A DNA stretch of 15,879 bases from Proteobacteria bacterium UBA6492 (GCA_002436485.1 DJMK01000011.1:1-15879); one strand, 5' to 3'; positions 7,732 to 15,566 are shown, counted from the stretch's first letter. Program-made: numbers and translations. Notes: generated from the letters alone by a model not told the origin.

Positions 7732-10011
7732 CTACTGGTTCTGTAAGACCTGGTTGACGCGTTCAGTAAATTCTTTCGCGTCCATCTCGCCGATGACACG
7801 TAAGTTGCGTTTCTCAATACCGTCTGGTCCATAGAACAAGATTGCCGGTGGAGCGATCACGCCGGTTGATTTCATCAGTGCATTGTCCTGATCGTCTGAT
7901 TTGGTGACATCCGCTTTCAATAAGACGAAATCCTTCAACAGGTTCTGTACCTGTGGATCGGTAAACACGTAATCCTCAAATGTCTTGCAGTAGGTACACC
8001 AGTCCGCGTAGTAATCCAGCATTATGTACTTGCCGGCCGCTTTTGCTGTATCGATCTCGCGCTGCAAGTCTTCTTTAGTCTTGATTTTCTTAAAGGCCAG
8101 TTGTGCCTGTGCCTGGCTGGCTACACCACCACCGAGTAGTTTTGAACCATGCAATGGGTCGTTAAAGTTACGCGCACCAGACAGGCCACCAAGCATAACG
8201 ACGACACCATAGATTACGAAGACAAGTCCAAGACCTTTCCATAACTTATGCCAGCCGGATGCGCCTTCTTTGATTTGTTCAAGTGCGCCCATGTATACGC
8301 CGGAGATAATAAACAAGGCTGCCCATAACAACATGATCAGCATAGCGGGAATGAAGCTCACGCGTTCCAGGAACAGTAGCGCAATGGATAACAGGATGAC
8401 GCCCGCTGCATATTTGACGGTATCCATCCAGCCACCGGCTCTTGGTAAAAATTTACCGGAGGTCAAACCAACCGCCAGTAATGGCAATCCTAGTCCCAGT
8501 CCCAGTACAAACATAGACAGGAAGCCGAGGAATACACTACCGGTGGCAGCAACATATGCCAGTGCACCGATAATTACTGGACCAGCACATGGACCGATAA
8601 TTAACGCAGACAGTGCACCCATGATGATCACGCCGATAAACGAACCACCCTTTTGCTGACTGCTGATTTCACTCAATTTGCCCTGCAAAGAGGCAGGCAT
8701 TTGAATACTGTAAAAGCCAAACATAGAGAACGCCAGTAGTACAAATACCAGCGCAAACGGAATCAGGAATACCGGGTCCTGGAAATAGGCCTGTAGGTTT
8801 ACGCCCTTGGCGACACCTGCAAACAGTGCACCCATAACGCCAAAAGTTATTGCCATTGAAAGCACGTAAAACAGTGACAGGTTAAACGCATGTGCAGTGG
8901 TAACTTTCTCACCCTGTCCGACGATGATCGAGGAGAGAATGGGAATCATTGGATACATGCAGGCAGTGAAGGCAAGTGCCAGACCGCCCAGGAAGAAGTA
9001 CATGATGATTTCCAGTGTTGATCCAGTCGCAAGTATCGATGCGGATTTATCCTGGTCAGAAACAAGGGCACTGGTGTCGCTTGTGGCAGATTCTGTCGGT
9101 ACCGCCGTCGTCACAGCAACACCGTCCTTTAAATCGACACTTAGATTATTTTTGATTGGTGGATAGCAAATACCCAGCGTTTCGGCACATCCCTGGCCAA
9201 GCGCTACAAAGTCCAGTGTTGTGATGCCTTGCTTGCTGACAGTAAATGGCACCTTGATGGTGATCTGCTTCTCATAGGTTTCGACTTCACCTTCCTTACC
9301 GTCCGGGGTGATGCCATGTTTCCATTTGCCAGCCGGCAGTTCGGGTTTAGCAAACTGAATGTTTGGGTTCTTTGACTGAAAACCAAACTTGTCCTTGTAC
9401 ATGTAGTAGTCGGGCGCGATGGTCCAGGTGGCAAGCAGGGTATTGCCTTCAACCCTGGCATCAAACTGAAAAGCCTTAGCTGGTTCAAGCGGTTCATCAA
9501 CGTTCGCTGCACTATCGATTCCAAGTTGCGCACTTAAATCACCGATAGCATTGACAGCGGTTTTCGTTTCAGCTGCAGCAATGGTAAGCGTCGTCTCACG
9601 TTTTTGCGGTGGGTAACAGATGCCGAGTTTCTCGGCACAACCTTGTGAATGGGCGATCAGCTTTAATTCACCACTACCTTGTTTGATAGGTACTTCAATA
9701 GTGATGGCCTTGGAATAGGTTTCTACTTCACCCTCGGTCCCATCAGGCCTGATGCCGTGTTTCAATTTTCCTTTTGGTAATTCAGGTTTTCCCAGCTCGA
9801 GGCCTGGCGTGACAGACTCAAAACGAATCTTGTCCTTATACATGTAGTAATCATCAGCCGCGGTCCAGGTGGCCTTGATGGTGTTACCTTCAACCACTGC
9901 CTCAAATTTGAAAGCTTCCTTTGGATCCAGGGGTTCGTCAAAAGCAAACACATGTAAGCTGCTGCCAAGCAACGCGAGCAGGGCGATGAGTGAAGTGATT
10001 TTCTTATTCAT
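7732..10011 (-). CDS. dsbD: Thiol:disulfide interchange protein DsbD with duplicated N-terminal domain
   Basis: DsbD moves electrons from cytoplasmic thioredoxin across the inner membrane to periplasmic thiol proteins. This 759-residue form is about 190 longer than E. coli DsbD (565). A signal peptide (1-23) precedes two tandem nDsbD domains: about 25-146 with Cys125/Cys132 (GCAEKLGICYPP) and about 172-295 with Cys275/Cys282 (GCAETLGICYPP). The multi-helix membrane domain (about 332-612) carries Cys351 (TACMYP) and Cys475 (GPCAGP). The C-terminal thioredoxin domain (about 635-759) has WCTYC with Cys672 and Cys675. All four redox centres are intact. Usual DsbD has a single N-terminal domain, so the tandem copy is the notable feature. 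The ATG shares one base with the cutA stop (TAATG), and tlpA follows directly. Confidence 0.97.
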   Translation of the reverse strand: MNKKITSLIALLALLGSSLHVFAFDEPLDPKEAFKFEAVVEGNTIKATWTAADDYYMYKDKIRFESVTPGLELGKPELPKGKLKHGIRPDGTEGEVETYSKAITIEVPIKQGSGELKLIAHSQGCAEKLGICYPPQKRETTLTIAAAETKTAVNAIGDLSAQLGIDSAANVDEPLEPAKAFQFDARVEGNTLLATWTIAPDYYMYKDKFGFQSKNPNIQFAKPELPAGKWKHGITPDGKEGEVETYEKQITIKVPFTVSKQGITTLDFVALGQGCAETLGICYPPIKNNLSVDLKDGVAVTTAVPTESATSDTSALVSDQDKSASILATGSTLEIIMYFFLGGLALAFTACMYPMIPILSSIIVGQGEKVTTAHAFNLSLFYVLSMAITFGVMGALFAGVAKGVNLQAYFQDPVFLIPFALVFVLLAFSMFGFYSIQMPASLQGKLSEISSQQKGGSFIGVIIMGALSALIIGPCAGPVIIGALAYVAATGSVFLGFLSMFVLGLGLGLPLLAVGLTSGKFLPRAGGWMDTVKYAAGVILLSIALLFLERVSFIPAMLIMLLWAALFIISGVYMGALEQIKEGASGWHKLWKGLGLVFVIYGVVVMLGGLSGARNFNDPLHGSKLLGGGVASQAQAQLAFKKIKTKEDLQREIDTAKAAGKYIMLDYYADWCTYCKTFEDYVFTDPQVQNLLKDFVLLKADVTKSDDQDNALMKSTGVIAPPAILFYGPDGIEKRNLRVIGEMDAKEFTERVNQVLQNQ
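9157..9498 (-). repeat. Second copy of the nDsbD domain within dsbD
   Basis: Residues 172-285 of DsbD repeat residues 25-135. Over the first 84 aligned positions I count 57 identities (about 68 percent), including DEPL, VEGNT, DYYMYKDK, KPELP, KHGI, PDG, EGEVETY and GICYPP. Both copies have six residues between the two cysteines, one more than in E. coli nDsbD. Third-position differences at DNA level show the duplication is not recent. Confidence 0.9.
9607..9939 (-). repeat. First copy of the nDsbD domain within dsbD
   Basis: This is residues 25-135 of DsbD, the partner of the repeat at 9157-9498. It directly follows the signal peptide (cleavage probably after VFA). A linker of about 36 residues, ALA- and THR-rich, separates it from the second copy. 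Each copy keeps its own redox cysteine pair, so neither looks degenerate. Confidence 0.9.
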
Positions 10012-10343
10012 TATTTTTCGACCGATTGTGTTATCCAGTTCAGGTATTCAGTAAGCCCACCAGTTATAGGGACATCGATGATTTCTGGAAGTTCATAACT
10101 ATGCAGTCTTCGAATCATCTTTTGAACCTCTGGCAGGCATTCCGTTCGTGTCTTGATTAACAGCAAAATCTCCTTGTCGCTCTCGATCTTACCCTGCCAT
10201 GCATAAACTGATGTGATGCCAGGCAGAATATTCACACAGGCCGCCAGTTTTGACTCTACCAGTTGTTGAGCAATCGTTTGCGCGGTATTTGTGTCACCGC
10301 AGGTAGACAAAACCAGCCGATAGCGACTTGATATTTCTTCCAT
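10011..10343 (-). CDS. cutA: Divalent-cation tolerance protein CutA
   Basis: This 110-residue protein belongs to the CutA1 family, small trimeric proteins linked in E. coli to copper tolerance but whose biochemical role is still uncertain. Family signatures are clear: AACVNILPGITSVYAWQGKI (34-53), then DKEILLLIKT, and HSYELPEIIDVPITGG (81-96). Cys15 is in the position of the E. coli Cys16 metal-site candidate. It is first in the cutA-dsbD-tlpA run; the stop shares one base with the dsbD start, so the two are probably translationally coupled. The cutA-dsbD pairing is also found in E. coli. The start at 10343 has no well-spaced Shine-Dalgarno, only a G-rich GGGTGG directly adjacent to the ATG. 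Confidence 0.95.
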   Translation of the reverse strand: MEEISSRYRLVLSTCGDTNTAQTIAQQLVESKLAACVNILPGITSVYAWQGKIESDKEILLLIKTRTECLPEVQKMIRRLHSYELPEIIDVPITGGLTEYLNWITQSVEK

Positions 10344-10387
10344 CCACCCAAAGATACATTAAAACTACTGTTTACACTATATATAGG

Positions 10388-10393
10388 TATAAT
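10388..10393 (+). promoter_or_regulatory. Consensus -10 element 7 bases before fxsA; divergent cutA/fxsA region
   Basis: An exact TATAAT lies at 10388-10393, and a start 7 bases downstream would fall on the A of the fxsA ATG at 10400, implying a leaderless message. No good -35 occurs at 16-18 bases (a TTTACA at 10371-10376 is too close). The whole 56-bp gap between the divergent cutA and fxsA starts is AT-rich and must contain the promoters for both. No confident minus-strand promoter was seen. Confidence 0.4.
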
Positions 10394-10399
10394 CAACCA

Positions 10400-10867
10400 A
10401 TGCGTATTTTCCCCCTCGCTGTGGCACTTTTTATCCTGGTGCCAATTCTCGAAATCTACCTGATCATAAAGGTGGGTAGTCACTACGGTGCGGCTGTGAC
10501 CATTTTGCTTATAATTGCAACAGCTGTGCTTGGTGCCTTTTTATTGCGCATGCAAGGGTTCTCGACCCTGCAACGTTTCCAGAACCAGGTGCAGCAAGGA
10601 GAGTTGCCGGCGACCACTATGCTTGAAGGTATGATGCTGTTTTTTGCTGGCGCGCTGCTTTTAACACCGGGATTTTTTACCGATGCGATTGGTTTCTTGC
10701 TACTTGTTTCACCCATACGCAGGGCTATTGCACTCTGGATACTTGAACGCAGCGGCTGGATCGTACAAATGCGTGGAGCCCATTTCCATCAGCATTCATA
10801 TAAACAACATGACAAGCCAAACATCATTGAAGGTGATTTTGAACGCCATGATGATGAAAAAAAGTGA
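10400..10867 (+). CDS. fxsA: FxsA family membrane protein
   Basis: This 155-residue integral inner-membrane protein matches FxsA (158 in E. coli), named because overexpression relieves exclusion of phage T7 by the F plasmid; its normal cellular role is not known. Hydrophobic helices lie at about 4-23, 28-50 and 76-102. Signatures are LVPILEIYLIIKVG (13-26), the loop QGELP (66-70), and TPGFFTDAIGFLLLVSPIRR (89-108). The cytoplasmic tail is His- and Asp-rich and contains IIEGDFER, typical of the family. The frame extends upstream to 10328, but that stretch runs through the cutA promoter region and is unlike the family, so ATG 10400 is chosen. In E. coli and Pseudomonas fxsA lies near groES; here three other genes separate them. 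Confidence 0.93.
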   Translation: MRIFPLAVALFILVPILEIYLIIKVGSHYGAAVTILLIIATAVLGAFLLRMQGFSTLQRFQNQVQQGELPATTMLEGMMLFFAGALLLTPGFFTDAIGFLLLVSPIRRAIALWILERSGWIVQMRGAHFHQHSYKQHDKPNIIEGDFERHDDEKK

Positions 10868-11038
10868 TTCATAGGGAAACTTTCAGGTAGTTTCAATTCG
10901 TTATACACACTTTCCTTATTTGGTAATTTTGGTCATTATATTCGGAATGATATTGTAAGCCTGACAACTCGTTACATAGCGTTGTGGGTATAACCCCGTG
11001 TTTACGTTTCTGGCGCGTTCATCCGAGGGAGCAAAGAC

Positions 11039-12133
11039 GTGTTTTTTAAACAACGCTCTGCAAGTCATCGCTGGTCATTTCACACTTCATTCAACAGGAT
11101 TCTTACCCTGCTGTTGATGATTATGGTACTGAGTGCAACCGGCTGGGGCACGCTGGCAATTTATTATGGTGATTCACAAACTAGTGTGCTTCAGAGTGTG
11201 TTGGCGAGTGTATTTGCCGCCGCTGGGTTGCTGGTTGCGACTGTTGTTTGGTTGCCCCGTTGGCGAAAGTCTTGTCTGGTTATCTTTGTTGTGCTCTTTC
11301 TTGTGGTACTAACCTGGTGGTTTAATATTTCACCCTCTAATGATCGAGTATGGCAAACTGATGTCGCACAATTACCCTATGCAGAGATCAAAGGCAACGA
11401 AGTAATTGTGCATAATGTTCGTAATTTTAGATATCGCTCTGAAACTGATTATCAGTCTGCCTACGAGACGCGCACTTATGACTTATCGAAACTTGAGAGT
11501 GTTGATTTGTTTACGGTTTACTGGATGGGACCAGCAATTGCTCACACGATTATCAGTTTTGGCTTTGCAGATGATGATTACCTTGCGGTTTCGATTGAAG
11601 CACGCAAGGAAGAGGGTGAGGGTTATTCATCGATCAAGGGTTTTTTTCGGCAGTATGAATTGATCTATATCGTGGCTGACGAGCGTGATGTAATCGGCCT
11701 GCGTACCAACTATCGCCATGATCCGCCAGAACAGGTCTATCGATATCGATTTACTCTTTCACCAAATGTCGCAAGAGGATTTTTCCTTGAGTACCTGAAA
11801 TCAATTAATGAGATCAGGAAAGAGCCCCGTTTCTATAACACCCTAACAGCAAATTGTACTAATGTGATCTGGATGCATGCACAGGTTAATCCCGACCGGG
11901 TGCCGTTCTCATGGAAAATATTGGCCAGTGGTTATGCGGCAGAATATTTGTATGATATGCAACGACTGGACAACTCAGTTCCATTTGATACCTTGACGCA
12001 GCAAGGACACGTCAATCCATTGGCAAATTCACTGGGTATTACAAATGCTTTTTCAAAGCAGATACGCCAAAATCATTTGACAACAAAAACAGTCCAGCCA
12101 GGGAAAAAAGTTGGTGTTGCAAATGTACAATAA
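11039..12133 (+). CDS. DUF4105 (Lnb N-terminal periplasmic domain) membrane protein
   Basis: This 364-residue protein starts at GTG 11039, preceded at good distance by GAGGGAG (11025-11031). Three transmembrane helices at about 20-42, 48-72 and 78-95 are followed by a large domain, probably periplasmic, that matches DUF4105: NVRNFRYRSETDYQSAYETR (126-145), VDLFTVYW (155-162), AHTIISFGF (168-176), SIEARKEEGEGYSSIKGFFR (185-204) and NTLTANCTNVI (267-277). His169 followed later by Cys273 has the order of permuted papain/NlpC-P60-like thiol enzymes, so it may be a hydrolase or acyltransferase; that is inference, and no substrate is known. Its stop overlaps the start of the patatin gene by 11 nt, so the two are likely an operon. 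The 171-bp gap before it holds no clear terminator or promoter. Confidence 0.85.
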   Translation: MFFKQRSASHRWSFHTSFNRILTLLLMIMVLSATGWGTLAIYYGDSQTSVLQSVLASVFAAAGLLVATVVWLPRWRKSCLVIFVVLFLVVLTWWFNISPSNDRVWQTDVAQLPYAEIKGNEVIVHNVRNFRYRSETDYQSAYETRTYDLSKLESVDLFTVYWMGPAIAHTIISFGFADDDYLAVSIEARKEEGEGYSSIKGFFRQYELIYIVADERDVIGLRTNYRHDPPEQVYRYRFTLSPNVARGFFLEYLKSINEIRKEPRFYNTLTANCTNVIWMHAQVNPDRVPFSWKILASGYAAEYLYDMQRLDNSVPFDTLTQQGHVNPLANSLGITNAFSKQIRQNHLTTKTVQPGKKVGVANVQ

Positions 12134-14357
12134 AAGCAAACACTCGATACTGCTTCTACATATACCGATGCTTATGGTTGTCGTGATGTTGTTAATGCAA
12201 CCATTGCCGGTCTGTGCTGCAGATAACGTTACTACTGAACGACCACGCATTGGTTTAGTGCTCGGTGGTGGGGGTGCACGCGGTGCCGCGCATGTTGGCG
12301 TGCTCAAGGTGCTGGAAGAGTTGCGTATTCCAGTTGATGTAGTGGTTGGCACCAGCATGGGGTCGATTGTCGGCGGACTCTATGCCGCGGGCATGAGCCC
12401 AGAAGAGATAGAACACGAAATGCTGGCAATCGACTGGGGTGATGCATTTCAGGATTCTCCAAAGCGCCAGGATCGCTCTTACCGCCGTAAACGTGATGAT
12501 GACTTGTACACGCTTGATGCCAGGCTGGGGGTTCGTGATGGAGAAATCAAGATACCCTTGGCCTTTATTCGTGGTCAAAAGTTGAATTTGTTACTTAGCA
12601 AATTGACGCTGCCGGTAGCAGGTATAACCGATTTCGATAAATTACCGATTCCCTATCGCGCCGTTGCGGCCGATATCGAAACCGGTAAACAGGTTGTTCT
12701 TCGCAAAGGCAGCCTGGCCAATGCGATACGCGCGAGTATGGCAGTCCCAGCGGTGTTCGATCCGGTTGAAATAGATGGCCGTTTACTCGTCGATGGTGGC
12801 ATTGCCAATAATGTGCCGGTTAGCATAGCACGTAAGCTGGGTGCTGATGTGGTGATAGTTGTTGATGTGGGTAGCGGATTGTCAAAGCGCGAAGATATAA
12901 AAACCGGGCTTGATATTACCTTTCAATTGACCAATTTTCTATTTACTCACAATACCGAGAGAGAATTGCAAACAATTGGCAAACGCGATGTGCTAATTCG
13001 GCCAGCTTTGGGTGAGATTGGTGGTGGTGATTTTAAACAGGCTAAAGAGGCAATCGCTGTCGGTGAGCAATCTGCCCGTGAAGCGATTGCGAATTTACAG
13101 CGATACACACTCGATACAAACACCTATAGCCAGCATTTAGTTGATCGTACCCAACGTCAAGTTGCGGCTACCGTGATCGATTTTATTCGCATTGATAATC
13201 AATCCACCGTATCCGATGACGTGATTGCACAACGTATCTCAGCGAAAACGGGTATGCCAATCGATATTAAGCGGCTCGAAAAGGACATTGCGCAGGTGTA
13301 TGGCCTGGAAATTTTTGACTCAGTAAGATACGAAATTGTCAAAGAAAATGGCAAGACTGGTTTGGTTATATCTGCCAAAGAGAGAACCTGGGGGCCAGGT
13401 TATCTGCAATTTGGCGTATCCAGCTCCAACAACTTCAAGGATGAGTCGATTGTCAGGTTTGGTGTTTTCTATACACTTACCCAGCTTAATGAACTCAACG
13501 GTGAATGGCGCACTGGCGTACAACTCGGTGATGAACCAGGGGCATTTACCGAATGGCATCAGCCGCTTGATCCGCTGTCGCGTTATTTTGTCTCAGCCAA
13601 AGCTGATTACCTTAGAAATGATATAAACATTTTTGATAGCGCGGGTAACAGGTTGTCGAAATATCGCTTGAACGCCGCAGGCATTGAATTGGGTGTTGGC
13701 CGCGAATTTGGTAACTGGGGTGAAGGCCGGCTAGGTTATCGACGCGCTACAGGTACTGCACAAGTGAGCGTTGGTGCACCGGCGCCAGAGCTTGATTTTG
13801 AACGAGGCGAAGTATTTTTGCGGTTGTCTGATGACAAGCTAGATAGCCGGTATTTTCCACGAACAGGCCATGCCGGCAGTGTTGAGTATCGTTCATCGCG
13901 CGAGAGTTATGGTGCCAGCGCTGATTATGATCAATGGATCTTTCACTACATGCATGCCTTTTCATGGGGGCAGAATACAATTATTACTGCTCTGGATGGC
14001 AGTACAACACCGGATGATGATGCACCCATAGAAGGCTTATTTGAAACAGGCGGGTTTTTGCGATTGTCGGGTTTGCAGGAAGACCAGTTATCAGGGCAGC
14101 ATATTGGTCAGCTCAGCCTTGTTTACATGCGCCGACTATTAAAAATGCAGTTCTTTGAAAGTTATGCCGGTATGAGTCTCGAAGTCGGTAACGCATGGCA
14201 GCGTTCCGAGGATATTTCACTTGATAATACCATTACTGCAGGCAGCGTCTTTCTCGGTTTTGATACACCCATTGGTCCATTGTATCTTGGCTACGGTATC
14301 ACTGATACCAGCCAGGAGAGTGGCTATTTATACCTGGGTCCGCGCTTTGCTTACTGA
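12123..14357 (+). CDS. Patatin-like phospholipase with POTRA and outer-membrane barrel (type Vd autotransporter, PlpD-like)
   Basis: This 744-residue protein resembles P. aeruginosa PlpD (728 residues), a type Vd autotransporter. A signal peptide ends near PVCA-ADN (residue 32). The patatin lipase domain has the oxyanion loop LGGGGARGAAH (47-57), the nucleophile Ser78 in GTSMG, and the catalytic Asp224 in VDGG, so the dyad is intact. A single POTRA-like segment lies at about 349-420, followed by a BamA-type 16-strand barrel (about 425-744) ending in the aromatic YLYLGPRFAY. The lipase would be carried to the cell surface or released and act on phospholipids. I use ATG 12123; upstream TTG 12111 and GTG 12114 in the same frame are possible. 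It overlaps the DUF4105 gene by 11 nt and converges on the aldolase gene with 3 bp between stops. Confidence 0.92.
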   Translation: MYNKSKHSILLLHIPMLMVVVMLLMQPLPVCAADNVTTERPRIGLVLGGGGARGAAHVGVLKVLEELRIPVDVVVGTSMGSIVGGLYAAGMSPEEIEHEMLAIDWGDAFQDSPKRQDRSYRRKRDDDLYTLDARLGVRDGEIKIPLAFIRGQKLNLLLSKLTLPVAGITDFDKLPIPYRAVAADIETGKQVVLRKGSLANAIRASMAVPAVFDPVEIDGRLLVDGGIANNVPVSIARKLGADVVIVVDVGSGLSKREDIKTGLDITFQLTNFLFTHNTERELQTIGKRDVLIRPALGEIGGGDFKQAKEAIAVGEQSAREAIANLQRYTLDTNTYSQHLVDRTQRQVAATVIDFIRIDNQSTVSDDVIAQRISAKTGMPIDIKRLEKDIAQVYGLEIFDSVRYEIVKENGKTGLVISAKERTWGPGYLQFGVSSSNNFKDESIVRFGVFYTLTQLNELNGEWRTGVQLGDEPGAFTEWHQPLDPLSRYFVSAKADYLRNDINIFDSAGNRLSKYRLNAAGIELGVGREFGNWGEGRLGYRRATGTAQVSVGAPAPELDFERGEVFLRLSDDKLDSRYFPRTGHAGSVEYRSSRESYGASADYDQWIFHYMHAFSWGQNTIITALDGSTTPDDDAPIEGLFETGGFLRLSGLQEDQLSGQHIGQLSLVYMRRLLKMQFFESYAGMSLEVGNAWQRSEDISLDNTITAGSVFLGFDTPIGPLYLGYGITDTSQESGYLYLGPRFAY

Positions 14358-14360
14358 TTA

Positions 14361-15539
14361 TTACAGGCTTTGCGCAAAATCGATACTGATGCGATCGCCG
14401 GCGATAGGACGGAACAAGTCGTTGGCAAACGCAACATGATCCGGATGTTCGCGATAGCTATCGATCACTTTTGCGTGCACGAATTCAATGAGCCAGCTAA
14501 ATTTGTATTTTGCATCGTCGCGTATGGCCGTTGCAGTGATCACACGGCGCACGCCGGGTATTTGACTTAATATTTCTTCACCGCGAGCCATGATGTTTTT
14601 GACTTGCTCTTCCGTGGTATCTTTTACGTTGTAAATGATCACGTGATGCACTGGTTGCCAGTGTTCACAGTGTTTCATTACTTCGTCCGCCTTGCCAGCA
14701 GAACCCCAGTTACGCATGCAGCGTTTCACCTCGTTGTGAATTTCATCCTGTATACCTTTGACGATACCTGTGTAACCGCAACGCGCGTCAGCGTCTACGT
14801 TGTTACGCATTCTGTTTCCTGCAGCATCGGCCAGTGCCGTGTAGTAGTTAATCTTGGTTACTCCATTAGCAATGAGTTTGCTAAACTGTTCATCCGACAG
14901 ACCAGTACCACCGTGAATGACAAGCGGGATTTTTAGTGACTGGTTGATCTGCTTGAGACGTTCAAAATCCAACTGGGGTTCGCCACGCATGCGGCCATGT
15001 ACGGTGCCGACCGAGACTGCCAGAAAATCAACGTTGGTTTGTTCAACATACGCTTTGGCTTCTTCAACCGAGGTATACACCACTTCACCGGGATGCTTTT
15101 CGGCATCTTCACCCTCTACACCTGCCACGTAACCCAGCTCGCCTTCCACCGGCACACCGCAGGCATGCGCCATGTCGACGACTTTTTTCGTCGCGGCCAC
15201 ATTTCCCTCAAAGGGTTCGTGAGAGGCGTCAACCATTACGGCATTACAACCGAGGTTGATAGCGCGTACCGCAGATGCAAACGAGGCACCGTGATCGAGG
15301 TGAATGGCAACCGGGACAGTGCTGCGCTTGGCAGCCGCTTCAGACGCCGCCATAGCCAGTTCGAAGTCGTAATACTCGAAATGGGATTCGGCCAGTGAGA
15401 GAATCACCGGTGATTGGACGGCCTCGGCGGCGGCCATGATGGCCTCAAGGAAATCCAGGCTAACCAGATCAAAGCCGCCCACTGCATAACCATGCTGGTA
15501 GGCATGATTCAGCATATCGCGCATGTTAACCAAAGGCAT
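14361..15539 (-). CDS. Class II (zinc) ketose-bisphosphate aldolase fused to a C-terminal Dabb domain
   Basis: Residues 1 to about 285 of this 392-residue protein form a class II aldolase TIM barrel of the FbaA/GatY/KbaY type. Visible sites are HLDHG (80-84, catalytic Asp82 and zinc ligand His83), VEGELG (131-136), VGTVHG (177-182, zinc ligand His181), and VIHGGTG (207-213, zinc ligand His209 and phosphate loop), then KINYYTAL. Residues 296-390 form an extra domain resembling the stress-responsive alpha/beta barrel (Dabb) family: VHHVIIYNVKD, IPGVRRV, IEFVHAKVIDSYREHPDHVA and FRPIAGDRISIDF. Whether the substrate is fructose, tagatose or another sugar bisphosphate cannot be told. The start has AGGAGG (15546-15551) six bases upstream. 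It is transcribed divergently from groES. Confidence 0.9.
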   Translation of the reverse strand: MPLVNMRDMLNHAYQHGYAVGGFDLVSLDFLEAIMAAAEAVQSPVILSLAESHFEYYDFELAMAASEAAAKRSTVPVAIHLDHGASFASAVRAINLGCNAVMVDASHEPFEGNVAATKKVVDMAHACGVPVEGELGYVAGVEGEDAEKHPGEVVYTSVEEAKAYVEQTNVDFLAVSVGTVHGRMRGEPQLDFERLKQINQSLKIPLVIHGGTGLSDEQFSKLIANGVTKINYYTALADAAGNRMRNNVDADARCGYTGIVKGIQDEIHNEVKRCMRNWGSAGKADEVMKHCEHWQPVHHVIIYNVKDTTEEQVKNIMARGEEILSQIPGVRRVITATAIRDDAKYKFSWLIEFVHAKVIDSYREHPDHVAFANDLFRPIAGDRISIDFAQSL

Positions 15540-15554
15540 TGGTATCCTCCTGCA

Positions 15555-15566
15555 TCGCTTAAGCGA
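15555..15566. repeat. 12-bp perfect palindrome in the aldolase leader
   Basis: TCGCTTAAGCGA is its own reverse complement. It lies 3 bases upstream of the aldolase ribosome-binding site and downstream of the likely -10, so it would be in the leader RNA and could serve as an operator for a dimeric regulator. A palindrome of this size can also occur by chance. Confidence 0.35.

Noticed and set aside
12140..12220. Lipoprotein signal on the patatin protein
   Set aside because: The cysteine at residue 31 is preceded by L-P-V, which does not fit a lipobox; signal peptidase I cleavage after VCA fits better and agrees with PlpD-type proteins.
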